NCBI RefSeq assembly: GCF_000175935.2
Contig: NC_014840.1
Span: 62,001 to 126,000, forward strand
DNA length: 64,000 nucleotides
Direction: 5' to 3'
From: Pantoea sp. At-9b
Lineage (GTDB): Bacteria; Pseudomonadota; Gammaproteobacteria; Enterobacterales; Enterobacteriaceae
Positions 16,921 to 24,516 of this stretch are shown here, piece after piece; the first letter of the stretch is position 1, and each line of letters opens with the position of its first letter. Below the pieces are notes generated by a model. The model was not told the DNA's origin. It did not search any database and was given only the letters and a program-made list of their open reading frames with translations. The position numbers were made by a program, and so were the translations under genes.

Positions 16921-18398
16921 TGTTTTATTTCTCGGTTATCGACAAGGGAGAGATGGGACAGAACAGGGCTACGCTGAGGCGCGGGTAAGGGGACGGATGG
17001 CGCCTGCTGCCAGCCGCCGCCAAGGGATTTGAACAGCGCGATCTGTGTATTGATCAGTTGCGTGTCGGTGCTGGCTAACTGATGTTGAATAGCGATGTCA
17101 GTGCGTTGGGCATCCAGAAGTTCCAGGGCGGTTGCCGCCCCCTCTTTCCTGGCAATGGATGCGAGTTTTAATGCCTGTTGGCTGTCCGCCGCCGCCCGTT
17201 GTAACGCGGCATGCTGCTGCAATGCCGCGTGATAATTCGTCATACCTTGCTGCACGTCTTTCAGCGCACCAAGAATTGTGGCATCGAAATGCGCCAGAGC
17301 TGCCAGCTCATGGGCATTTGCCTGGGCAAGACGTGCACGTTGCTCACTCATATTCGGGAATGACCACGAGATAAGCGGGCCGAGACTCCATACGGTCGCT
17401 CCGCTTTTATCCCACCCAGCAGGCTGATGAGCAGAGCTGAATACGCTGCCGCCAATCGATATTTGCGGGTAGAGTTCGGCAGTCGCGACGCCGATGCGGG
17501 CCGTGGCTGCAATCAGCGCTTGCTGTGTTTGCAGCACATCAGGACGGCGGCTTAATAATGTCATTCCCTCACTATGGGGAATCGCAATGCTTGCCAGCGC
17601 AGGCGGTGACTGACATCGCATTGCCGCCTGGGGTGGGTTGTCAGGCAGCTGTCCCATGAGTACGGCCAGCTCGGCAAGAGCATTGCGGCGCGCAGCCTGT
17701 AAGGGGGGAAGCTGAGTTGCCGCCAGATCAACCTGGCTCTGCGCACGAATCACATCCAGTTCAACACCCGCGCCGGACTGATATAACTGGCTGGCGAGTT
17801 GCTGCCCCTGCGTTGCCAGCTGCAAAGAGCGCTGTGCGATGCCGATTTGTTGGGCGTAACTACAGGCACTGAGCCAGGCGCGCGTGGTTTCGGCAGCTAC
17901 CAGCACGCGCGTGCCCTCCTCCTCAGCCATCACCGCCAGCGCATCGGCGTTGGCTGCATGGCTCAGGGATCGGAGACGGCCAAAGACATCAATTTCCCAT
18001 TGCACATCGATGCCGATGCCATAACGTGAACCGGTGCGGATATGGTCGGATTGATTCAGGGCGGCTTCTAACTGGTCATTGGCCGTACTGCCGTATCCGG
18101 CCTGCGTATTCAGGGAGGTCGTGGGTAGACGCGCCGCATCCGTTTCATCCACCACCGCTTTTGCCGCCTGGAGATTTGCAGCAGCCATGCGCAGATCGCG
18201 ATTATTCGTCAGCGCCTGTTCAACCGCGTGATTCAGATCTGCATCTTGATAGAGCGCCCACCACTTATCAGGGAAGTTTGCGCTCTGCCCGTCGAGTTTC
18301 ACGGGTAAGGTAGTGATGGGGGGCTGTTCTGGCCCTGCGGTGCATCCTGCTAATAACAGGGGGAAAAAGACAACACACAATCCAGCGTACTTGTTCAT
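16917..18398 (-). CDS. Outer-membrane efflux lipoprotein, NodT/OprM family
   Basis: 493 residues. Lipoprotein signal peptide ending in the lipobox LLAGC (Cys 19). Two OEP repeats: NHAVEQALTNNRDLRMAAAN, then the SYGIGIDVQWEIDVFGRLR-type strand, and the second repeat near RRPDVLQTQQALIAATARIGVATAELYPQ. Forms the TolC-like trimeric outer-membrane exit duct. First gene of the tripartite operon; promoter region with AraC-type repeats upstream. Confidence 0.94.
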   Translation of the reverse strand: MNKYAGLCVVFFPLLLAGCTAGPEQPPITTLPVKLDGQSANFPDKWWALYQDADLNHAVEQALTNNRDLRMAAANLQAAKAVVDETDAARLPTTSLNTQAGYGSTANDQLEAALNQSDHIRTGSRYGIGIDVQWEIDVFGRLRSLSHAANADALAVMAEEEGTRVLVAAETTRAWLSACSYAQQIGIAQRSLQLATQGQQLASQLYQSGAGVELDVIRAQSQVDLAATQLPPLQAARRNALAELAVLMGQLPDNPPQAAMRCQSPPALASIAIPHSEGMTLLSRRPDVLQTQQALIAATARIGVATAELYPQISIGGSVFSSAHQPAGWDKSGATVWSLGPLISWSFPNMSEQRARLAQANAHELAALAHFDATILGALKDVQQGMTNYHAALQQHAALQRAAADSQQALKLASIARKEGAATALELLDAQRTDIAIQHQLASTDTQLINTQIALFKSLGGGWQQAPSVPLPAPQRSPVLSHLSLVDNREIKQ

Positions 18399-18454
18399 TG
18401 GACAAACTCTTTAATGAGAATGCGTCCAGGTTACTAAATCGCTGCATGTCTTTA

Positions 18455-18490
18455 TGTCGCGGATAGGACTATCATTGTCGCAGAATGGAC
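18455..18490. promoter_or_regulatory. AraC-type direct-repeat operator of the efflux operon
   Basis: Two 15-bp direct repeats, TGTCGCGGATAGGAC (18455-18469) and TGTCGCAGAATGGAC (18476-18490), start 21 bp apart, two helical turns. They lie 57-92 bp upstream of the efflux operon start. A perfect dyad, GCAGAATGGACATTCTGC (18480-18497), overlaps the second copy. Tandem same-face repeats are typical AraC-family sites; the NimR-like protein encoded at 13480 is the candidate ligand-responsive regulator. Confidence 0.6.
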
Positions 18491-18557
18491 ATTCTGCCTT
18501 CTCGACAGCCTCCAGGCCAAATGGCTATCGATGATCCTCATTCAGTAGCCAGACTTC

Positions 18558-19070
18558 TCAGGGTATTGTTACTGCATGAGTTACTACCATGCCTAATTGG
18601 TTGGTACGCTTAGTTATCAAAATGGTTTTATCACCAAACAGATTACCATTGGGATGACACACTTTTATTTTTGTATCTAAATCAGGATCATATAAGCTGG
18701 CACCTGAACAGCTATGACGCCCGCTGGACGAATACTCATAAAGGGAAGAGTAAGTGCTGAGCTGTCCTGGTAGTAACCACGTGAGTGTTGTGAGCAGCAC
18801 GTAACAGAACATGGCAAGTACAAGTATCATTCCGGCATACAGTTTCAAATAATCTTTGAGGGTATGCAGTTTCGGGCCTTTTCCCCATTTGATCAGTGCA
18901 AAAGACAAGACCACAGCGAATAACAAACTGAATACGATCATGAATCTGATAGTCGATGAGTTCAGGAAGGTTTCCGGTTCAATCTCATATCGCCAAAAGA
19001 AAAAGATGAAGATGCACGCCAGAGCCGCCAGGGTGATGGCAAATAATTTCGGATAGGAAGCTTTTCCCAT
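18558..19070 (-). CDS. Hypothetical membrane protein (3 TM)
   Basis: About 170 residues; I use the ATG at 19070 because GGAAGG lies 10 bp upstream, but ATGs at 19088 and 19094 are in frame. Three hydrophobic helices in the first 110 residues (e.g. LFAITLAALACIFIFFFW), then a soluble tail with a Cys pair (HSCSGASLYDPDLDTKIKVC) that may form a periplasmic disulfide. No family recognised. It stands alone between the efflux operon and an XRE gene. Confidence 0.65.
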   Translation of the reverse strand: MGKASYPKLFAITLAALACIFIFFFWRYEIEPETFLNSSTIRFMIVFSLLFAVVLSFALIKWGKGPKLHTLKDYLKLYAGMILVLAMFCYVLLTTLTWLLPGQLSTYSSLYEYSSSGRHSCSGASLYDPDLDTKIKVCHPNGNLFGDKTILITKRTNQLGMVVTHAVTIP

Positions 19071-19165
19071 TTCTCTAATACCTTCCATGGTCATGAAACT
19101 TAATATTTTCAGATATTACAACATTATCCGTTATATGAGCGGATAAAATCTTAAAACGATGAGAT

Positions 19166-19639
19166 TTATTCTTGACGCCGCAGCAATTTCTGCAAACGCT
19201 TCCGTTGCCATCTACTGGTCAATTTATGTAGCACAAACGTGCGCATGCCACGGACAATAAGCAGTGCTCCCCAAATTACAGCTACCCAAACAGACCACAG
19301 ATAATCAGGGGACTTCAGCAGGTTGAATATAAACAACAGCAGGCAGACGACGACCGCTGTGATAACTGAACGGTAAAACCGTCCCTCACTGGCCACTTTG
19401 TTATGAGCATCAGTAATGCGGCGATCAAGCGCCTCATCAATATTTTTATCTGAGCCGGTCAGTTCGGAAACACTAACGCCAAATACCGAGGCCAGCGCAC
19501 TCAGTGTTTCCAGGCCCGGGCGATCACCATTTTCAATTCTCTGAACGGTACGGGTGCTGAGTCCCGCCATTTCGGCCAACTGCTCTTGTGACCATGCCCG
19601 TGCCAGACGATATTCCCTGAATTTATTGCCGTTGCTCAT
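19166..19639 (-). CDS. XRE-family HTH protein with C-terminal two-helix membrane domain
   Basis: 157 residues from the ATG at 19639 (SD ACGGAG); an open extension to 19744 lacks an SD. N-terminal HTH_3 domain: YRLARAWSQEQLAEMAGLST, then RTVQRIENGDRPGLETLSAL. The C-terminal half is a 2TM domain (VITAVVVCLLLFIFNLL; LWSVWVAVIWGALLIV) with a basic tail. Membrane-tethered HTH proteins of this build are common in enterobacteria; their role is unclear. Confidence 0.85.
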   Translation of the reverse strand: MSNGNKFREYRLARAWSQEQLAEMAGLSTRTVQRIENGDRPGLETLSALASVFGVSVSELTGSDKNIDEALDRRITDAHNKVASEGRFYRSVITAVVVCLLLFIFNLLKSPDYLWSVWVAVIWGALLIVRGMRTFVLHKLTSRWQRKRLQKLLRRQE

Positions 19640-20241
19640 TCTTATTCTCCGTAGTGGTAGGTTGTCTGTGGAAAGTGTGCGCTGCACCCGCAGCCAGCAA
19701 CACGATCTCAACCCGACAATAGGGCGACAGTGAGGTGACAGCATCCATTTTCAGCCTGTAGCCAGCATCAGAAGTCTAAAAGCTAAGATGTTTGCATTTC
19801 GTCCCTTAGTGACCTGAACATTATTGTAATCTTACACAGGATGGTGTTGCGGAGAATTTTGTTTGTGGAGTGGTGAATGGTCAGTATTGCATGGTCGTCG
19901 ATATTGGTTCGTTGCCGACGATGTTCTGTCGAAGTGAGGGCAGAAATGATAGGGTTAACAACACCCCCGATTACCCCTACCCTCGCCTTCTATGTCACCC
20001 TAATTCTTAACAGCGTGATCTGAACGGTTCCTGTAATGACGAATGCTTGTGGGATATTGGATTTTTTAAGTTTGTTTATTATTTACACCCCCCTGTGTCT
20101 CTGGTCACTTTAACGAAAACGAAGACATTTCGAGAAAATATTTGCGTTAAATTGTCCTAAAGAAGAGTAGATTGCTGCCGATTTTATTAGTGGAGGTGTT
20201 GACCTCATTTGGCTCGGATGACATAAAAAAGGATAGTTATT
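19640..20241. other. Long non-coding stretch
   Basis: About 600 bp with no convincing gene on either strand. Divergent promoters for the XRE gene (minus) and the 20242 gene (plus) must be here. The part from about 20040 to 20230 is AT-rich. No repeat or RNA gene recognised. Confidence 0.5.
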
Positions 20242-21015
20242 GTGATCAGGTATGTGGCAACAGGGATTTATGGGTTTTGGGGGCTGTTTTTATTCTTGGC
20301 TGCGATTGAGAAGTTTGGTGATTATCTCGCAGCAGGAACTGGATTTTGGTCAATCGTAATGCTCACGATTGCCGGATTTTGCCAACTTATAGCGGCTGTC
20401 ATCGCTTTCGGATGGGCAGTGTTAGCATTTGGAACCCTTAGAGCTAAGTACTTACCCTACAAACTCGTTAATAAATATACAGTACCAGCGGTAATCGTTG
20501 GATTGGCCATTGTGGCAAGTATTGCTCGATCTTCAAGTGATGAATCCAGAGCACAAAAACTGGGATTCAAAGATAGCAAAGAGTTTTCTATTGCTCGTGA
20601 AAACAACATTACCAACGTTACCGATTATGCCAAATTTGTAGACGTACAGAGAGTCAAAGCGTCTGAAAAGGCGGCTCAAGATGCGTTACTTGCCGCAGAG
20701 AAGGAACAAAAAGCAAAAGAAGAAGAGGCTAAATGCTTCGAGGATGCTTATTGCTATGCCTCGAAACATAAAGACGGGAATTATATCTGTAAGATTGCCG
20801 TTGAAAACTCTGCTCAGTATCAGTTTAAGTGGACTGATGGCATAACAGAGTCAAAATTTTCAGCATATAACTGGTATGATAAGAATAGAAAATTAGTCAC
20901 TCTTTTCGGTCATCGGGCACAGGCTCAAAATGGTTTTGGTGCGTTTAAAAATATAGAATACTCTTGTACGTTTAATGCGGATACCGGAGAAGTGATAAGC
21001 GTTAATCTCCAATAA
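20242..21015 (+). CDS. Hypothetical membrane protein with coiled coil and Cys-containing C-terminal domain
   Basis: 257 residues, GTG start with a good SD (AAGGA, 8 bp upstream). Three hydrophobic helices (about residues 9-30, 38-65, 80-96) are followed by an Ala/Lys/Glu-rich coiled coil (about 130-172) and a compact C-terminal domain with four cysteines (KCFEDAYCYASKHKDGNYIC and a later EYSC). Some phage- or island-borne proteins have such a layout, but I do not recognise a family. It sits alone inside the island. Confidence 0.7.
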   Translation: MIRYVATGIYGFWGLFLFLAAIEKFGDYLAAGTGFWSIVMLTIAGFCQLIAAVIAFGWAVLAFGTLRAKYLPYKLVNKYTVPAVIVGLAIVASIARSSSDESRAQKLGFKDSKEFSIARENNITNVTDYAKFVDVQRVKASEKAAQDALLAAEKEQKAKEEEAKCFEDAYCYASKHKDGNYICKIAVENSAQYQFKWTDGITESKFSAYNWYDKNRKLVTLFGHRAQAQNGFGAFKNIEYSCTFNADTGEVISVNLQ

Positions 21016-21031
21016 GGACATTAAAGTAAAA

Positions 21032-21059
21032 TGCTGCCCATCTCCATGATGTGGCAGCA
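21032..21059 (+). terminator. Hairpin after the 20242 gene
   Basis: Stem TGCTGCC (21032-21038) with GGCAGCA (21053-21059), 16 bp after the stop; no strong U-tract, so a weak terminator call. Confidence 0.4.
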
Positions 21060-21610
21060 GCAGTGCGCACTTTAGGGGATGACTCAAGCATAAATAAGAG
21101 AGGACATCATTCTTATTTATGCTTCGTTTTTTCAGGCACATTCCACGTATCCACCTCTGAACCGAAGAAGTAAAGTGGCGTGCCAACCTACATGTTAAAG
21201 CAATTTAGCACTCCGGTAATTAAACTTCAGTAATACAGAATAGTAATTTCCCATTCACAGCTTTCACAAAAACAGGAGACAGCTATAACGCAGGTGAATC
21301 AATGTGTTGATTCTTTAGTCACTACCTTCTGACAACAGAAAATACCGGAAGTGACGGTTTGTATTCCAACCTATCATTCTCTGACTGTGACTTCTAACTC
21401 AGTTGTTATCCGGCAGATGGCGCTTCTGCACGTGGCAAAGTTGCTGCCAGACACTAACGTACATGCCGATACCTGCACGCCAGTTGTCCCAGTGTATTCG
21501 TCTGAAAGCAGTTTTTTCAAAGAATATCGTAATTTTAATTACGATATTCTTATCAACCAATAATGAACAACTCATTGAAATTATAGTTCCAGATTAGAAG
21601 TTAGTGACTT
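21060..21610. other. Long non-coding stretch with two palindromes
   Basis: No gene supported. Contains GAATCAA-TGTG-TTGATTC (21296-21313), a 15-2-15 palindrome (21520-21551) and a hairpin GATTAGAAGT/ACTTCTAATC (21592-21616) overlapping the stop of the minus-strand nuclease gene, probably its terminator. Short open frames here (e.g. 21351-21563) have no SD or recognisable domain. Confidence 0.45.
21520..21551. repeat. Near-perfect AT-rich palindrome
   Basis: Arms AAGAATATCGTAATT (21520-21534) and AATTACGATATTCTT (21537-21551) are exact reverse complements, separated by TT. Could be a cruciform, an element end or a protein site. Not a canonical terminator. Confidence 0.7.
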
Positions 21611-22612
21611 CTAATCGATCTCAACTTTTTCTACAACAAACCCCTCCTGACGAAAAAAGCCTAGCACTCGCTCAATGTTACCTATGCCCCATTGATTAGA
21701 TATTGCTATAACTTCACCTGATTCCAGCTCAATCAGATCGTCGTCATTCATATGGTATCGATTTCTTCTCTCTTCATTGATGAGTTCAGCTAAGGCAATA
21801 GTACGGTTTTTTATGACGCCATTTAATTGTTTTTTTAGCTCGTCAAAGTTGGCTGGTTTATTGTTTTCTATCCAGTCAGTGAAAATCTCTAAAGCAAGGT
21901 TTCTCTTATTTAAGATAAGACCTTTGTATTGATAGTTTGAGTAGTCCTTTTCTGACCTTTTCGCACTGGCAATCTGTTCCGTGCGCTTTTCTCTGAATTT
22001 AACTTGATACTCGTTTAGCTCAGGAACTGGAATGATTTGCTCTGCATTGATTAACGTTTCACCTTTGAAACTATAGGGCGTTATTTTTACACAGCTAATA
22101 TCAACACCTTTATCTCTTAACCAAATCGCCGTGGTTGTCAGTTCCTTACTAAATCCAGCTGATGCTAAAATGATTCTGACATCTTTCCCAAAATTAACTA
22201 AGTCAGTATCCTGAAGCTCAACAAAATCCAATATTTTTTCTTTGGCATCAAGATCAAGATTATTTCTTGAAATATAAGCCTGATAATATTCACAGGCCTT
22301 TGAAAAACTCATCGTAGAGATCATCGCGGCGTACCTTAAGGCCTGGAGTTCCATATGAGCGCCAATTTCGTCACGTTTCAACTCAATTACGACAAGATTT
22401 GCTTGTTTATCAATGGCTAAAATATCAATTCTGCGCCGACTATCTTCCCAATCAGAAAACTCTTCGGCGATCACCAGACAATCAGGTGCCAATATGTCTA
22501 TGTTGTTTTTAATCGCCTCTTGTATATCATAACGCTCTTGTAGTCCTTCATTAGAAAATGTTGTTCTCTGCAGAGGTGTTAAGATTTTATTTGAAATGTT
22601 ATATAAGGCCAT
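21611..22612 (-). CDS. PD-(D/E)XK nuclease-like protein (DUF91/NucS-like fold)
   Basis: 333 residues from the ATG at 22612 (SD AAGGAG). Residues 61-79 show a textbook PD-(D/E)XK core: RRIDILAID with D63, then LVVIELKRDE with E77 and K79. The middle (FGKDVRIILASAGFSKELTT) and the rest look like a complete single-chain protein. The fold is shared by NucS/RecB-type and restriction-like nucleases, so DNA binding or cleavage is likely. No methyltransferase or helicase partner is adjacent. It could be an orphan defence or repair nuclease; function not assigned. Confidence 0.75.
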   Translation of the reverse strand: MALYNISNKILTPLQRTTFSNEGLQERYDIQEAIKNNIDILAPDCLVIAEEFSDWEDSRRRIDILAIDKQANLVVIELKRDEIGAHMELQALRYAAMISTMSFSKACEYYQAYISRNNLDLDAKEKILDFVELQDTDLVNFGKDVRIILASAGFSKELTTTAIWLRDKGVDISCVKITPYSFKGETLINAEQIIPVPELNEYQVKFREKRTEQIASAKRSEKDYSNYQYKGLILNKRNLALEIFTDWIENNKPANFDELKKQLNGVIKNRTIALAELINEERRNRYHMNDDDLIELESGEVIAISNQWGIGNIERVLGFFRQEGFVVEKVEID

Positions 22613-23034
22613 AAAAACTCCTTTTCGAAACCTAATCAAGGATAATTAAATAAAATGTTTAAAGGTCACCAGTACATAATAAAGAATATACCTTTATTGC
22701 ACGTTGGTTACCAATGAGAAATTTAAATCCTCTTAATACCCCAATACATTTGGCAACGTGAGTAAGGTTTAGCATTACCGAACCGTCGCTGATTCTCTTT
22801 TTCACAGGCAATAAATCACCCTTATTCATTTTATACCAGCGCACTGCTCGCTAATTGATGAGATCTCCTTTCCCCCAACCAACGTGCATGAGTCGATTTT
22901 TCTGGCAGCCCATCCCAGGATCGTGAGTCTGGCAATCTTTGTAGTCAGGGTTTCCAGTCACAGGATTGTTTCAAAGGTGCGCATTATGGAGTATCCCATT
23001 GTTTTAATTGATATTAATTGTCTGCCTGGATCTT
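22613..23034. other. Non-coding / uncertain stretch upstream of the recombinase
   Basis: No gene with good support. An open frame on the minus strand, 22659-22829 (MNKGDLLPVKKRISDGSVML...), has no SD and no recognised domain; it may be a remnant. Confidence 0.4.
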
Positions 23035-23068
23035 ATAACCTAATATAATTGTATTTATATTAGGTCAG
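23035..23068. repeat. lox-like recombination site (13-8-13 architecture)
   Basis: Left arm ATAACCTAATATA (23035-23047), spacer ATTGTATT (23048-23055), right arm TATATTAGGTCAG (23056-23068). The inner 10 bp of the arms are perfect inverted repeats. The left arm agrees with the loxP arm ATAACTTCGTATA at 10 of 13 positions, and the 8-bp asymmetric spacer is the same length as in loxP. It lies 196 bp upstream of a Cre-like gene, on the same side as loxP relative to cre in P1. Only one copy was seen. Confidence 0.65.
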
Positions 23069-23263
23069 GACAGCACGATCGAAAGCCTGTATCATAAGGA
23101 TCAGCCTCAGATCCTCGGGTTTAAACGCCCCTGAAGCCAGTAAAGCTAAAAAACGCATAAAAAACAGGCGCTCTTACGTGAATTCTGACGCATTACTCCC
23201 CTGCTCTTTTGTCAGATTTCACGTAGCGCGATCTCATTCTTTACGGACAAAAACTGAACAAAA

Positions 23264-24292
23264 ATGACCGAAATGATCGTGGCCAATCCGCTGCTCGCGC
23301 AATTCAGCGCCTCCGACGATATTTCCGCGAAGCTGGCTTCTTTCGTCCGCGATCGTGAGGCTTTCTCTTCCAACACCTGGCGGCAGTTACTCAGCGTTAT
23401 GCGGATCTGCTGGAGATGGTCTGAAGAAAACCATCGCTCTTTTCTGCCCATGGCTCCTGAAGACCTCAGGGATTATCTGCTGCATTTACAGTGTATCGGA
23501 CGGGCCTCTTCCACCATTTCAACGCATGCCGCACTCATCTCGATGTTACACCGTAACGCCGGGTTGGTGCCGCCGAACGTCTCTCCCGACGTTTTCCGCG
23601 TGGTGAAGAAAATAAATCGTGCTGCGGTGATCGCGGGTGAGCGTACCGGGCAGGCCGTTCCCTTCTGCCGACAGGATCTGAAAAAACTCGATACGGCCTG
23701 GCAAGGTTCACCTCGGTTACAGCAACTGCGCGATCTTGCCTTTATGCACGTGGCTTACAGTACGCTGCTTCGTCTCAGTGAATTATCACGCTTGCGAGTA
23801 CGCGATATTTCCCGCGCTGCGGACGGGCGCATGATTCTGGATGTGGCCTGGACAAAAACCATTGTGCAGTCGGGGGGGATTGTGAAGGCGTTGAGTACCC
23901 AGTCCAGCCAGCGCCTGACCGATTGGATAGTCGCAGCCGGACTGACGGGTGAACCGGATGCCATGATTTTTTGCCCTGTCCACCGTTCTAACCGTATGAC
24001 AAAAAAGATTTTTTCACCGATGAGTACGCCCTGCCTTGAGGACATATTTCTCCGCGCCCGGGAAGCTGCGGGTGTGGCGGCTCTTAGCAGAACCAACAAG
24101 GGACGGTATGCCGGATGGAGTGGTCACAGTGCCCGCGTTGGGGCAGCCCAGGACATGGCAAGAAAGGGATTTTCGGTGGCGCAGATTATGCAGGAAGGCA
24201 CCTGGACCCGGACGGAAACAGTGATGCGCTATATACGCATGGTTGAAGCACATAAAGGGGCGATGATCGGGTTGATGGAGGAAGACGAATGA
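23264..24292 (+). CDS. Cre-like tyrosine recombinase
   Basis: 342 residues, almost the length of P1 Cre (343), collinear with it from FVRDREAFSSNTWRQLLSV near the N-terminus to the end. All catalytic residues align by position: R170 (STLLRLSELSR), K198 (WTKT), H288 and R291 (WSGHSARVGAA), W314 and the nucleophile Y323 (GTWTRTETVMRYIR); in Cre these are R173, K201, H289, R292, W315, Y324. Expected to recombine 34-bp sites by strand exchange; a matching site is at 23035-23068. SD is weak; an alternative ATG is at 23273. Typical roles are plasmid dimer resolution or element integration. Confidence 0.93.
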   Translation: MTEMIVANPLLAQFSASDDISAKLASFVRDREAFSSNTWRQLLSVMRICWRWSEENHRSFLPMAPEDLRDYLLHLQCIGRASSTISTHAALISMLHRNAGLVPPNVSPDVFRVVKKINRAAVIAGERTGQAVPFCRQDLKKLDTAWQGSPRLQQLRDLAFMHVAYSTLLRLSELSRLRVRDISRAADGRMILDVAWTKTIVQSGGIVKALSTQSSQRLTDWIVAAGLTGEPDAMIFCPVHRSNRMTKKIFSPMSTPCLEDIFLRAREAAGVAALSRTNKGRYAGWSGHSARVGAAQDMARKGFSVAQIMQEGTWTRTETVMRYIRMVEAHKGAMIGLMEEDE

Positions 24293-24342
24293 GCCTGAAC
24301 AGGGCTTTATACCCTCATGTGTTGTAGCGTGGTACTTTCGAG

Positions 24343-24516
24343 GATATGTTTAAAAAAACCATTATTTTAAACATATCGCTCAGACATGTTTATGCTATCG
24401 ACACGTTAAGCCTATATGTCGAAAAAAACGATTTTTTTAAACATGACCACGTGACATGTTTATGGCATCGACATATTATAGCCATATGTCGATAAAAACG
24501 GTTTTTATAAACATAT
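24343..24516. repeat. Cluster of related inverted repeats upstream of fic
   Basis: First, a 13-9-13 inverted repeat (24343-24377) with arms GATATGTTTAAAA/TTTTAAACATATC. Then two 64-bp imperfect direct repeats, 24383-24446 and 24453-24516, 51 of 64 positions identical. Each starts GACATGTTTATG, contains a dyad of the form ATCGACATA...TATGTCGAT, then an A5/T5 palindrome, and ends TAAACAT. In all, six RAYATGTTTA half-sites alternate in orientation. The last copy contains the first bases of the fic start codon. Probably an operator array; not lox-like in sequence. Confidence 0.8.

Noticed and set aside
22659..22829. Small minus-strand frame upstream of the nuclease gene
   Set aside because: No SD, no domain, no operon position; kept only as a note in the non-coding entry.
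24343..24377. Second lox-like site for the Cre-like recombinase
   Set aside because: The 13-9-13 layout is close, but the arms share no sequence with the 23035-23068 arms and the spacer is 9, not 8.
24383..24516. Possible CRISPR-like array
   Set aside because: Only two 64-bp units with 80 percent identity, no unique spacers of constant length and no cas genes.
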